In this document: positions 8,855-17,630 of the stretch, in pieces | How the letters are laid out: the number at the start of each line of letters is the position of its first letter | Numbering within the stretch: the first letter of the stretch is position 1 | The notes under the pieces: model-generated | The model's database searches: none | What the model was told of the DNA's origin: nothing | The model's input: the letters and a program-made list of their open reading frames with translations, nothing else | Made by a program: the position numbers and the translations under genes | Source of the DNA: UBA4742 sp963785815 | GTDB lineage: Bacteria > Actinomycetota > Acidimicrobiia > Acidimicrobiales > Acidimicrobilacustridaceae | NCBI GenBank assembly: GCA_963785815.1 | Contig: CAWAWN010000003.1 | Span: forward strand, 124,001-188,000 | Direction: 5' to 3' | DNA length: 64,000 nucleotides

Positions 8855-10699
8855 ATGAGCGAGGCCTACCCGCAGCCGGTCCGGGATCCTCGCCGCCCGT
8901 TCATCGCCTCGCCGTTCACCCGGCTGGCCCGCACCCATGCGCTGTCGGTGGGGGGCGACGCCCTGTTCACCGTGGGCCTGGCCGGCACCATCTTCTTCGC
9001 CGTCAGCCCCAAGGAGGCGCCGGCCAAGATCGGTCTCTACCTGCTCCTGACCTTCGCCCCCTTCGCGGTGGCCGCGCCGTTCATCGGGCCGGTGCTCGAC
9101 CGGGTCAAGGGCGGCCGGCGTTGGATGATCGTGGCCGCCATCGGCCTGCGGGCGGTGCTGTGCGTGCTGATCGTGCGCGACCTGAACAGCGTGTACTTCT
9201 ACGTCGAGGCCTTCCTGATGCTGGTCTTCCAGAAGGCCTACCTGATCTCGCGCGCCTCGGTGGTGCCTACCACGGTGCGCAGCGACCACGAGCTGGTGGA
9301 GGCCAACTCGAAGCTGGCCATGCTCAGCGGCATGGCCGCCATCGTGGCCGGCGGGCCTGGTCTGGTCCTGCTCAAGATCGGTGGGGACCACTACGGCCCC
9401 CAGATGGCGGTCGGCCTGGGCGCGGTGGTGTATGCGGCCGGGGCGGTGTTCGCCACTCGGCTGCCCCGGGTCCAGGTGGCGGCCGACAAGCCGACCGAGG
9501 TAGAGAAGCTCGAGCTGCGCAGCGCCGGCATCCGGCTGGCCGCGTCGGCCATGGCCCTGATGCGGTGCGCGGTGGGCTTCCTGGTGCTGCTGCTGGCCCT
9601 GTCGTACAAGAACAAGGAGCTGCACCTCTGGGCGGTCAGCGCCGCGGTGGTGGCTGCCCAGGCCGGTGTGCTCACCGGCGCCTGGTTGGCGCCCCGCCTG
9701 CGCAAGACCTTCTCCGAGGCGCGCATCGTGGTGGGGTCGCTGGGCGTCACGCTGCTGGGCGGGCTGATCGCCGCCCTGCTGGGCAGCCTGGTGGGCGCCT
9801 TCCTGCTCTCGTTCCTGCTCGGGGTCACCTCGGGCACGGCCAAGCAGGCCTTCGACGCGCTGGTCCAGCGCGACGCGCCCGACGCCAACCGGGGGCGCTC
9901 CTTCGCCCGGTTCGAGACCAAGTTCCAACTGGCCTGGGTGTTCGGGGCCGCCATCCCCCTCATCTTCCGGATGCCCTTGGTGGTGGGCTACACCATCGTC
10001 GGCATCGGCATGGCCGTGGGGCTGACCTCCTACTGGCTCGGGCAGCGCCGCGTGGCCCGAGGCACCTACGACTGGGAGTCCACCAGCCGCAAGCTGTTCC
10101 GCCGGGGTCTGCGCAAGGTCGACGCCTCGCTGGCTCCCCGTCGCCCGGGGGGGCCCGAGGAGGCGCCGGTCGACGCCAGCGCCGACCCCACGGTGGCCTC
10201 GGCACCGCCCCCGCCCCAGGTGGCGGTCGGCTCGCCGGTGCCGGCCGCAGGGATCGCCGGACGCGGCCGCCAGGCGACGCCGGCGCCGGACCCGCCCCGC
10301 CCGTCACCGCCGGCCTGGAGCCCGCCACCGGGCTTCGTGTCCGAGCCGCTGGTCTCGTCGTTGCCCGACCCGGCGCCGCCCCCGCCGGCGCCCCCGACGG
10401 TGTTCGACGGCGAAGCCGACCTGGCCGCCGACTACGTGGCCGAGCTGGCCGCCGCCTTCGTCCCGCCCGACCGGTCGAGCCCGCCCAGCCCGGCGGCGGT
10501 CCAGCCGTCGCCGAGCCCATCCGCTTCACGCGGCGGGGCCGCCCCCATCCCCGAACCCGCGGAGCACCCGACGGGGCAGGCGGGTCCGGCGCCGGACCCG
10601 ACTATGGTCCAGCCCGCCCTCCCGCTCGACTTCGTGGACCCGGCCACCGATCCCGACGCCACCACCTTCACCGAGCCGCGCTGGCGCGACTCGACCTGA
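8855..10699 (+). CDS. MFS-type membrane protein with proline-rich C-terminal tail
   Basis: 614 residues. Residues ~25-415 contain about 10-12 hydrophobic helices of a major-facilitator-like protein; the loop DRVKGGRRWMI resembles the conserved MFS loop 2-3 (GxxxDRxGRR). The substrate cannot be inferred. Residues ~430-614 are a disordered Pro/Ala-rich cytoplasmic tail with PPPPQVAVGSP-like and PAPPPPAPP segments, unusual for a transporter of this family. The ATG is 45 bases downstream of the response regulator, so readthrough from the phosphate operon is possible, but no functional link is evident. Confidence 0.75.
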   Translation: MSEAYPQPVRDPRRPFIASPFTRLARTHALSVGGDALFTVGLAGTIFFAVSPKEAPAKIGLYLLLTFAPFAVAAPFIGPVLDRVKGGRRWMIVAAIGLRAVLCVLIVRDLNSVYFYVEAFLMLVFQKAYLISRASVVPTTVRSDHELVEANSKLAMLSGMAAIVAGGPGLVLLKIGGDHYGPQMAVGLGAVVYAAGAVFATRLPRVQVAADKPTEVEKLELRSAGIRLAASAMALMRCAVGFLVLLLALSYKNKELHLWAVSAAVVAAQAGVLTGAWLAPRLRKTFSEARIVVGSLGVTLLGGLIAALLGSLVGAFLLSFLLGVTSGTAKQAFDALVQRDAPDANRGRSFARFETKFQLAWVFGAAIPLIFRMPLVVGYTIVGIGMAVGLTSYWLGQRRVARGTYDWESTSRKLFRRGLRKVDASLAPRRPGGPEEAPVDASADPTVASAPPPPQVAVGSPVPAAGIAGRGRQATPAPDPPRPSPPAWSPPPGFVSEPLVSSLPDPAPPPPAPPTVFDGEADLAADYVAELAAAFVPPDRSSPPSPAAVQPSPSPSASRGGAAPIPEPAEHPTGQAGPAPDPTMVQPALPLDFVDPATDPDATTFTEPRWRDST

Positions 10700-11911
10700 T
10701 CAGTCGTCGGGCAGGTCGATGCGGGCCAACCACAGGCCGGGGGCGTCGACCTCGGCCGGGGTGGGCAGGTCCCGCTCGCGGGCCCACAGCCGAGCCAGGC
10801 CTTCGTCACCGGCCCGCTCGACCACGCCCGACACGAAGCTGGTGCCCCGGTCGTACTGGGCCTGGGTGAGCTCGAGGCCGAACAGCCGCTCCACGAACCG
10901 GGTGGACTCGTCGGCCTCGACCCGTCGGCGGCGCACCGCCTCGGTGACCATCGAGTAGGACGACAGCAGTCCGTGGCCGATCTGGTCCATGACGTGGTCG
11001 ACGTAGCCGACCACCACCGTGATCAACGCCTCGAACGCGGGTAGCAGGCGCTGCTGATCCGGGGTCTGGATGGCGCCCAGCAGGGCCTCCGGATCGCCGA
11101 AGATCGACTGCAGGCCGCCCAGGCCGCTGGGGTCGTCGAGCTCGATCTCGCCCAGGCGCCGCTCGAGGCCGCCGGTGTCGGTCTCGAAGCCGGAGAGGTA
11201 CTCCTGCAGGGATCGCTCGATGCGGTCGCGGACGTGGGGCAGGCCGAGCACGGCGTGGGTGGCGATCTCGTGCAGGCAGACCCACAGGCGCAGGTCGTCG
11301 GCCGGCAGGCTCCACTCCTGGCCGAACTCGTCGAGGTTGGCGGTCAGGATGGGCAGCTCGTCGCTGGCCGGCCGGGGGATGGGCAGGTCGTAGGGGCCGA
11401 ACGAGCGACGGGCCAGGTGACCGACCAGCGAGCCGGCCGTCATGCCCAACATGGTGGGGCCGATCATCTCCATGAGCGGACCCATCCAGGCCATGGGATC
11501 GGCCGCGCTGGGCACCTCGTCGGCGGCCAGGGTGGTCGGGCCGTCCTGGTGCAGGGCGCCGGCCAGCTTCTCGAACAGCGGCCGGTAGGCGTCGAGCGTC
11601 TGGTGGGCCCAGGCCGAGCGCGTCACCGGCACCACGGTCACGCCCCGGCCCGTGACGGAGGTGGACAACCCGGTGGCGTTGGCCACCTGGAGCTCGGCCA
11701 CCCGGGCCAGCTGCTCGATCTTGATGCGGTCGAGCGGGTCGATGTTGGACTCGGTCTCCTCGCCCATGGCGATGGACAGCGCGAGCTGGCGGGCCGCCTC
11801 CCAGTTGATCGGTCCCTGCTGCTGGAACATCCGGGCCAGGTCGCCGAACAGGGGCATCCCCTTGAACGGGTTGTCGTCGCCCAACGGGCCCATGTCGCCG
11901 GAGTCGCTCAC
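10700..11911 (-). CDS. Zinc-dependent metalloprotease of the DUF2342 / F420-associated type
   Basis: 403 residues from GTG 11911. The N terminus (NPFKGMPLFGDLARM, then GPINWEAARQLAL) and the core HEIATHAVL motif with the zincin HExxH pattern match the actinobacterial DUF2342 putative metallopeptidases. Downstream Glu-rich helices and GYVDHVMDQIG carry the third-ligand region of the family. No signal peptide, so cytoplasmic. Its substrate is unknown. It converges with the MFS gene and is divergent from the reductase gene at 12020, sharing a ~108-bp promoter region. Confidence 0.8.
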   Translation of the reverse strand: MSDSGDMGPLGDDNPFKGMPLFGDLARMFQQQGPINWEAARQLALSIAMGEETESNIDPLDRIKIEQLARVAELQVANATGLSTSVTGRGVTVVPVTRSAWAHQTLDAYRPLFEKLAGALHQDGPTTLAADEVPSAADPMAWMGPLMEMIGPTMLGMTAGSLVGHLARRSFGPYDLPIPRPASDELPILTANLDEFGQEWSLPADDLRLWVCLHEIATHAVLGLPHVRDRIERSLQEYLSGFETDTGGLERRLGEIELDDPSGLGGLQSIFGDPEALLGAIQTPDQQRLLPAFEALITVVVGYVDHVMDQIGHGLLSSYSMVTEAVRRRRVEADESTRFVERLFGLELTQAQYDRGTSFVSGVVERAGDEGLARLWARERDLPTPAEVDAPGLWLARIDLPDD

Positions 11912-12019
11912 GGGTTCATGGTAGGGGCGCTCCCCGGGCTTGCGCTCCGCGCTCCGGTCGACCGGTCCGCGACGGGCTGTCGGTGTGCGGGATCGGCGAC
12001 GGCCGGGCATCATGGCCCG

Positions 12020-13045
12020 GTGACCCCTGCTGCCCGACCGCCCGACGACATGGCGGGGCGCGGGGTGGTGGCGGTGGCGGGGACGTCCAGCCCCCTCGGA
12101 GCCCGGGTGGTGGCCGCGCTGCGAGCCGGCCCCGGGGTGAGCCGGGTCGTCGACCTGGACGAGGCCGTCGACCCCGGGGTCTGCGGCGTCGAGCTGGGTC
12201 CGGGCGACACCCTGGTCCACCTTGGGGACCCGGGGGACGAGCTGGGGCCCGATGGCCTGCCGCGGCTCGATCCCACCCGGTTGCGCAAGAGCCTGGAGGC
12301 GGCCGGGGACCTCGGCCACCTGGTGGTGCTGTCGGCGGCCATGGCCTACGGGGCCTGGCCCTCGAACCCGGTGCCGCTCACCGAGGAGGCGCCCTTGCGG
12401 CCCGACGCCGCCTACGGGTACGCGGTCGGGCGGGCCGAGGTGGAGCGGCTGGTGGGCGAATGGCGCCTCGACCACCCGGGGGCGGTGGCGGCCGTGCTGC
12501 GACCCACGGTGACCGTGGCCGCCGAGTCGGCGGCCTGGCTGGCGCTGTCGCCCTGGTCGGCCCGGGCCCTGCGGGTCAGCGGAGCCGACCGACCGTCGCA
12601 GTTCCTGCACCTCGACGACCTGGCCGCAGCCGTCGACCACGCCCGACGCCACCGCCTGGACGGCCCGTTCAACGTCTCGCCCGACGGGTGGTTGCCCCGC
12701 GACGGGCTGGCCGACCTGGCCGGACCGGTCGGACGGGTCCACCTGCCGCCCAGCTGGGTGGCCCGGGCGCGTGACCTGCGCGCCCGCATGGGGGTGCCCG
12801 GCGGGCCGACCGATGGCGGGTACACCCAGCACCCGTGGGTGGTGGCCAACGACCGGCTGCGAGCCACCGGGTGGGAGCCGGAGCACCGCAACGAAGAGGT
12901 CTACGTGGAGGCCGACCCGGGTGGCCCGCTGGCCGACATGAGCCCACGGCGCCGCCAGGAGATCTCACTGGCCGTGGCCGGCCTGGCCGTGGTCGGGGTG
13001 GTGGGCGGCGCCATCGCCCTCATCCGCCGCTCACACCGGTCCTAG
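12020..13045 (+). CDS. NAD(P)-dependent epimerase/dehydratase-like protein with C-terminal membrane helix
   Basis: 341 residues from GTG 12020 (ATG 12050 is an alternative). The N-terminal GTSSPLGARVVAAL is a variant of the GxxGxxG Rossmann loop; VVLSAAMAYGAW and YGYAVGRAEVERLV supply the usual Ser and YxxxK-like positions, although the second has YAVGR rather than YxxxK, so catalysis may be altered. The C terminus (RRRQEISLAVAGLAVVGVVGGAIALI) is a single membrane anchor, uncommon in the extended SDR family. Substrate unknown. Confidence 0.7.
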   Translation: MTPAARPPDDMAGRGVVAVAGTSSPLGARVVAALRAGPGVSRVVDLDEAVDPGVCGVELGPGDTLVHLGDPGDELGPDGLPRLDPTRLRKSLEAAGDLGHLVVLSAAMAYGAWPSNPVPLTEEAPLRPDAAYGYAVGRAEVERLVGEWRLDHPGAVAAVLRPTVTVAAESAAWLALSPWSARALRVSGADRPSQFLHLDDLAAAVDHARRHRLDGPFNVSPDGWLPRDGLADLAGPVGRVHLPPSWVARARDLRARMGVPGGPTDGGYTQHPWVVANDRLRATGWEPEHRNEEVYVEADPGGPLADMSPRRRQEISLAVAGLAVVGVVGGAIALIRRSHRS

Positions 13046-13085
13046 AAGGCGCCCGCCGGGAGGCTCGTCGGACCGGAAGGCCAGA

Positions 13086-14333
13086 TCAGCTGTCTCTCTC
13101 GGCCAGGGTGGCGATGGTGGCGCGTCGGGTGCCGTCGCGCAGGTAGGTGATCTTGATGCTCTGGTGGGGCTTCTCGCCCCGCAGCACGACCGTGAGCTCG
13201 GAGCTGGAGGTCGCGCGGGTGCCGTCCACCGCCACCACCACGTCGCCCACCAGCAACCCCGCGTGCAGGGCCGGGCTGGCCGCGATCACCTTGACGATGC
13301 GGGCTCCGGGTTGGCCGGCGTCGGCCAGCTGGTCGCCGCTGAGGTCGCTGGCCTCGACCCCGAGCCAGGGGTGGGCCACCTTGCCGGTGGCGATGAGCTC
13401 GTTGGCCACCTGGGAGGCGTAGTCGACCGGGGTGGCGTAGCGCAGCACCAGGGACTCGGTCGTCTCCGACGCCACGGTGGTGGTCTCGTCCACCGCGCCG
13501 GGCGGGTGGGCGCCGCTGGCGGTGAGCAGACCCATGACCGCGCCGGTGCTGTCGACCAGCACGGCGGCGGCGTCGTCGGTGGCCGTGTGCACGTTGGTCT
13601 GGATCATGTCGGGCAGCGTGGTGCCGTCGCTGGAGGACACCCGTCGACCGAGGGCGCTGATCAGGCCCACGCTCACGTCGGGGGTGGCCGGACGACCCGA
13701 GATGCAGTCGATGGCCACGGCCGGCTCGCCCAGCTGGATGTCGGACTCGCTGGCCAGCACGGCGGCGTGCATCTGGCTCTCGCCGACCTTGATCACGGCT
13801 ACGTCGCTGGAGGGATCGACCCCGACCAGGCTGGCCGGCAGCGTCGTCCCGTTGGAGAGCTGCACGGTCAGGGCGGCGGCGCCGCCGACCACGTCGGCCG
13901 TGGTCAACAGGTAGCCGTCGCTGCGGAACACCACCGCGCTGCCGCTGACCGTGCCCGTCGGGTGCTGGGCGTCGACGCGGGCCAGAGCCGGGAGCACCTT
14001 GGCCGTCACCGCCGCCACCTGGCTGTCGGACGTGGGGGACAGGGGCTGCTTGACCTGCTCGACGGCCACCGTGGTGCGGCGGTGCTCGAAGGCGCCGACC
14101 GTCAGCAGCACGGCCAGCATGGCCGCGGCCCCGACCAGGCCCGAGACCACGCCGATGGTGACGCTCCGCCGCCGGCTGGGCCGGATGGTGACCACGCGGG
14201 CCGGCATGGCCGCGCCCATCTCCGAGGGGTGCCGCCAGAGGCGGTCGTCGGGTGGCGGTGGCGGCCCCAGCCCGGATCCCTCCTCGTGGTCGTCATCGAT
14301 CGGCACGGCCGACACGATACTGAGATGGCTCAT
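13086..14333 (-). CDS. HtrA/DegP-like PDZ protein with lost catalytic residues (pseudoprotease)
   Basis: 415 residues: a cytoplasmic Pro-rich N terminus, one membrane helix (~57-80), an extracytoplasmic trypsin-like domain and a PDZ domain (~315-405, HPWLGVEASDL to VGDVVVAVDGT). The fold markers of HtrA are kept, including GVDPSSDVAVIKV with the triad Asp. The His motif LTNxHVV is LTTADVV here (His to Asp) and the GNSGGPL serine loop is TDDAAAV (Ser to Ala). Two of the three catalytic residues are therefore missing, so it should bind but not cleave. Role unknown; perhaps a chaperone or scaffold at the envelope. Confidence 0.85.
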   Translation of the reverse strand: MSHLSIVSAVPIDDDHEEGSGLGPPPPPDDRLWRHPSEMGAAMPARVVTIRPSRRRSVTIGVVSGLVGAAAMLAVLLTVGAFEHRRTTVAVEQVKQPLSPTSDSQVAAVTAKVLPALARVDAQHPTGTVSGSAVVFRSDGYLLTTADVVGGAAALTVQLSNGTTLPASLVGVDPSSDVAVIKVGESQMHAAVLASESDIQLGEPAVAIDCISGRPATPDVSVGLISALGRRVSSSDGTTLPDMIQTNVHTATDDAAAVLVDSTGAVMGLLTASGAHPPGAVDETTTVASETTESLVLRYATPVDYASQVANELIATGKVAHPWLGVEASDLSGDQLADAGQPGARIVKVIAASPALHAGLLVGDVVVAVDGTRATSSSELTVVLRGEKPHQSIKITYLRDGTRRATIATLAERDS

Positions 14334-14440
14334 CGGCGTGGCCGCGCCCCGGTGGCTGTGCGGCGGGAGTCGACCCGACCGGCGACCCCGATCGGGATCG
14401 GATCGGGCGACAGGAGGGAGGCGCCGGCCGGTCGCCTACG

Positions 14441-15004
14441 ATGTCGCCCGTGAGGCCTCCGGACCAGGGTGACGAGTGGGTCGCGCTGTCGGCGGAGCCG
14501 CTGCCGGTGGACGAAGCCGGGGCGTGGGCCGTCCAGATCGACTGCGGCGCGGTGGTGAGCTTCAACGGGACGGCGCGCGATCACGCCGGTGATCGCCAAG
14601 GCGTCACCGGGTTGGAGTACGAGGCCTACGAAGCCGAGGCGCTGGCCCGGATGGGCCAGATCGTGGCCGCCGCCCGCCGTCGCTGGCCCGAGCTCGGTCG
14701 TCTGGTGGTGCTGCACCGGGTCGGCCCGGTCGAGCTGGGCCAGTCCGCCGTGGTGGTCGTGGCCGCGGCCCCCCACCGCCGGGAGGCCTTCGTCGCCTGC
14801 CACTTCGTGATCGACGCCCTCAAGGCCACCGTGCCCATCTGGAAGCGCGAGACCTGGGCCGACGGCCAGAGCTGGGGGCTGGAGGCGCAGCACCTGATGA
14901 CCCTGGCCGAGTGGGAGGCGTCGGGCGCCGCGGCCGCGATGGGCGCCGACCCCGGAGCCGAGGCCGAGGCCGAGGTCGAGGTCGGATCGGGACGCCGACC
15001 GTGA
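14441..15004 (+). CDS. moaE: Molybdopterin synthase catalytic subunit MoaE
   Basis: 187 residues. Conserved MoaE features: VVSFNGTARDHAGD, LEYEAYEAEALARM, VLHRVGPVELGQSAVVV, HRREAFVACHFVIDALKATVPIWKRE with the active-site Lys, and WADGQSWG. It transfers sulfur from MoaD thiocarboxylate to precursor Z. The last ~30 residues are an acidic Ala/Glu-rich tail. No MoaD is adjacent; a MoaD/ThiS-like protein is at 33386. The stop overlaps the next start (GTGA). Confidence 0.92.
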   Translation: MSPVRPPDQGDEWVALSAEPLPVDEAGAWAVQIDCGAVVSFNGTARDHAGDRQGVTGLEYEAYEAEALARMGQIVAAARRRWPELGRLVVLHRVGPVELGQSAVVVVAAAPHRREAFVACHFVIDALKATVPIWKRETWADGQSWGLEAQHLMTLAEWEASGAAAAMGADPGAEAEAEVEVGSGRRP

Positions 15005-15321
15005 GCAACGCCGCGTTCGTCCTGATCGCGGTGGCCGTCATCATCGTGGTGTCGGTCCTGCTGTGGCTGTTGAACCGCAAGCCGCAGACCTTCATGTCCA
15101 GCATCGACGACTTCGAGCGCGAGATGAAGGCGCTGGGCGGCGAGACGAGCAAGGCGAACCGGGGAGGTCCGCCCGTCCGCCAACGACGTCGGGCCATCTC
15201 CCCCTCGGCCCGCCATCCTGGGGCGGAGGCCGGCCAGCCCGGCGGCGCCGCCACCGATGATCCCGTCGGCGGGTCCCGAGATGACCAGGGCGCCGACACG
15301 AGCGGGGAGCCGCAGCCATAG
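15001..15321 (+). CDS. Small single-pass membrane protein between moaE and mreB
   Basis: 106 residues from GTG 15001, overlapping the moaE stop by four bases. One N-terminal helix (FVLIAVAVIIVVSVLLWLL, residues ~5-24) is followed by NRKPQTFMSSIDDFEREMKAL and a disordered basic/Gly-rich tail. I do not recognise a named family. Position directly before mreB and the conserved-looking juxtamembrane segment suggest an envelope or cell-shape accessory protein, which is inference from context only. Confidence 0.65.
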   Translation: MSNAAFVLIAVAVIIVVSVLLWLLNRKPQTFMSSIDDFEREMKALGGETSKANRGGPPVRQRRRAISPSARHPGAEAGQPGGAATDDPVGGSRDDQGADTSGEPQP

Positions 15322-16314
15322 CTCGCGACCTGGCCATCGACCTGGGCACGGCCAACACCCTCGTGTATGCGCGCGGTGAGGGCATCGTGTTGAACGAGCC
15401 CTCGGTCATCGCGCTCAACAGCCGCACCCAGGACGTGCTGGCCATGGGCCACGAGGCCTGGCAGATGATCGGCCGCACGCCGAGCTACATCGTGGCCGTG
15501 CGGCCGCTGCGCAAGGGGGCCATCACCGACTTCGAGATCACCCAGCGGATGATCCGCCTGCTGCTCCAGCGGGTGGGCGTGAGCCGCTTCAACCGGCCCC
15601 GGGTCGTCATCTGCGTGCCCTCGGCCATCACCGCGGTCGAGCGCCGGGCGGTGAACGAGGCGGCCAAGCGGGCGGGCGCGTCCGAGGCGCACCTCATCGA
15701 GCAGCCCATGGCCGCCGCCATCGGGGCCGGGCTGCCCATCAACGAGCCCATGGGCAACATGGTGGTGGACATCGGGGGCGGCACCTCCGAGACCGCCCTC
15801 ATCTCGCTGGGTGGCGTGGTGGCCCTCGAAGCGGTGCGCATCGGCTCGTTCGACATCGACGCCCACATCCAGACCTACATCCGCCGGGAGTACGGCATCG
15901 CCATCGGCGAGCGCACGGCGGAGGAGATCAAGGTCACCATCGGCTCGGCCTGGCCCACCGAGAACGAGTACGCGGCGGAGGTGCGCGGGTCGCGAGCTGA
16001 TGAGCGGCCTGCCCAAGACGATCGTGCTGTCGGCCGAGGAGGTGCGCGAGGCCATCGACGAGCCGGTGTCGGCCATGGTCGACTCGGTCATCGCCTGCCT
16101 GGGCCAGGCGCCGCCCGAGCTGGCCCAGGACCTCATCATCCAGGGCATGCACCTGGTGGGCGGGGGCGGCATGCTGCGCGGCCTCGACCTGCGCCTGGCC
16201 CAGGAGACCGAGATCCCGGTGCACCTGGTGGACGCGCCGCTCGAGTGCGTGGTGCTGGGCGCCGGCCACTGCGTCGAGGCCTTCGACGCCCTCAAGGTCA
16301 TGTTCATGACCTGA
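15318..16314 (+). pseudogene. mreB: MreB/Mbl rod-shape actin homologue, frameshifted, with ATA as only possible start
   Basis: All MreB motifs are present: IDLGTANTLVY (phosphate 1), VVICVPSAITAVERRA, VVDIGGGTSETALISLGG (phosphate 2), EEIKVTIGSA and HLVGGGGMLRG. They lie in two frames. Removing T15990 restores VRGRELMSGLPK, the expected junction, so a single inserted base breaks the gene. The frame has no ATG/GTG/TTG between its upstream stop (15282) and the IDLGT motif. ATA 15318 stands eight bases after GGGGAG, exactly where the start should be. Either two sequence errors or a real decayed gene. MreB organises lateral wall synthesis under the membrane. Confidence 0.85.
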
Positions 16315-16328
16315 CCCCGCCCCTCAGC

Positions 16329-16381
16329 AAATTGGGCACCTTTGGCTGTGCCGTTTCGCGCGTTTCGGCCCCCCAGTTTCC
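16329..16381. repeat. Intergenic inverted-repeat element, copy 1
   Basis: Starts AAATTGGGC and ends CCCAGTTT, which pair as terminal inverted repeats; the middle reads TTTGGCTGTGCCGTTTCGCG. A close copy with the same order of blocks is at 25148-25201. Both follow the 3' end of a gene. Probably a small palindromic REP/MITE-like element that can act as a terminator. Confidence 0.65.
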
Positions 16382-16411
16382 GATGACGGCCCGGCGCGCG
16401 ACAGTGGCGGG

Positions 16412-17191
16412 ATGAGGATCGCCCCGTCCACGCTGCTGGTTACACGCGACGGACCGGTGGTGACGGTGACCATGAACCGTCCCGATCGACGCAACGCGCT
16501 GTCGCGCGACCACCTGGCCGAGCTGCAGGCTGCCTTCGACCAGGTCGGCGAGTCGGATGCCCGGGGCGTGGTCCTGGCCGCCAACGGGCCGGTGTTCTCG
16601 GCCGGCCACGACTTCCGGGACCTGGCGGGCGCCGATCTGGCCGAGGTGCGCAACCTCCTCCAGGCGTGCACCCGCCTGATGTTGACCATCCAGGCGTTGC
16701 CCCAGGTGGTGGTGGCCAAGGTGCACGCCCTGGCCACTGCGGCCGGGTGCCAGCTGGTGGCGTCGTGCGACCTGGCCGTGGCTGCCGAGTCGGCGGGCTT
16801 CGCCGCGCCGGGTGGCAAGGCCGGCTGGTTCTGCACCACGCCCATGGTGGCCATCGGACGGACCATGGGGACCAAGCGGGCCCTCGAGATGGCGTTGACC
16901 GGGGACGTCATCGACGCCGCCACCGCGGCCGACTGGGGTCTGGTCAACCGCTGCGTGCCCGACGCCGAGCTGGACGGCGCCGTCGCCGACCTGGTGGCGC
17001 GCGCCACCCGGGGCTCGGCCGGGTCGAAGGCCCTGGGCAAGGTGGCCTTCCACACCCAGATCGGCATGGACCTGCCCCAAGCCTACGCCTACGCCATCGA
17101 GGTGATGGCCGCGGCCAGCCAGACCGAGGCCGCCCGCGAGGGCGTGGCCGCCTTCCTGGACAAGCGCCCCGCCGAGTTCCCGGACGCCTGA
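16412..17191 (+). CDS. Enoyl-CoA hydratase/isomerase family protein (ECHDC3-like)
   Basis: 259 residues, crotonase fold. NRPDRRNALSRDHLAEL opens the domain; the oxyanion-hole segments are FSAGHDFRDLAG and ATAAGCQLVASCDLAVAAE. The crotonase catalytic Glu positions are not both obvious: the usual GGG(C/M)EL motif reads AAGCQLVA. The reaction is therefore uncertain, as in the ECHDC3 subgroup. Ends KRPAEFPDA with the family's KRxPxF-like tail. It stands alone between mreB and the 90-bp repeat array. Confidence 0.85.
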   Translation: MRIAPSTLLVTRDGPVVTVTMNRPDRRNALSRDHLAELQAAFDQVGESDARGVVLAANGPVFSAGHDFRDLAGADLAEVRNLLQACTRLMLTIQALPQVVVAKVHALATAAGCQLVASCDLAVAAESAGFAAPGGKAGWFCTTPMVAIGRTMGTKRALEMALTGDVIDAATAADWGLVNRCVPDAELDGAVADLVARATRGSAGSKALGKVAFHTQIGMDLPQAYAYAIEVMAAASQTEAAREGVAAFLDKRPAEFPDA

Positions 17192-17227
17192 GCGGCCGGA
17201 GGCCCGACATCCACCTGCCCGGTTCGC

Positions 17228-17630
17228 TTGCCGGAGGCGCCCGCAGGGATGCCCCGCCGACCAGGCCTCGGAAGGCGCAGCCCGCCGGGGCGGAGCCGCT
17301 GGACCGATGGGAGTCGCATGCCGGAGGCGCCCGCAGGGAGGCCCCGCCGACCAGGCCTCGGAAGGCGCAGCCCGCCGGGGCGGAGCCGCTGGACCGATGG
17401 GAGTCGCATGCCGGAGGCGCCCGCAGGGAGGCCCCGCCGACCAGGCCTCGGAAGGCGCAGCCCGCCGGGGCGGAGCCGCTGGACCGATGGGAGTCGCATG
17501 CCGGAGGCGCCCGCAGGGAGGCCCCGCCGACCAGGCCTCGGAAGGCGCAGCCCGCCGGGGCGGAGCCGCTGGACCGATGGGAGTCGCATGCCGGAGGCGC
17601 CCGCAGGGAGGCCCCGCCGACCGGAGGGCT
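17228..17630. repeat. 90-bp tandem repeat array, about 4.4 units
   Basis: The landmark GAGTCGCATG recurs at 17311, 17401, 17491 and 17581, giving a period of exactly 90 bp with near-identical units. The first partial unit begins near 17228 and the last is cut at ~17630. Because 90 is a multiple of three and the unit lacks stops, several frames look open on both strands; I treat those as artefacts. A diverged partial unit (GAGCCGCTGGACCGATGAG and following) occurs at ~19576-19632. Confidence 0.9.

Noticed and set aside
11234..13045. 603-codon plus-strand frame covering the reductase gene
   Set aside because: The first half is antisense to the zinc protease; only the part from 12020 matches a family.
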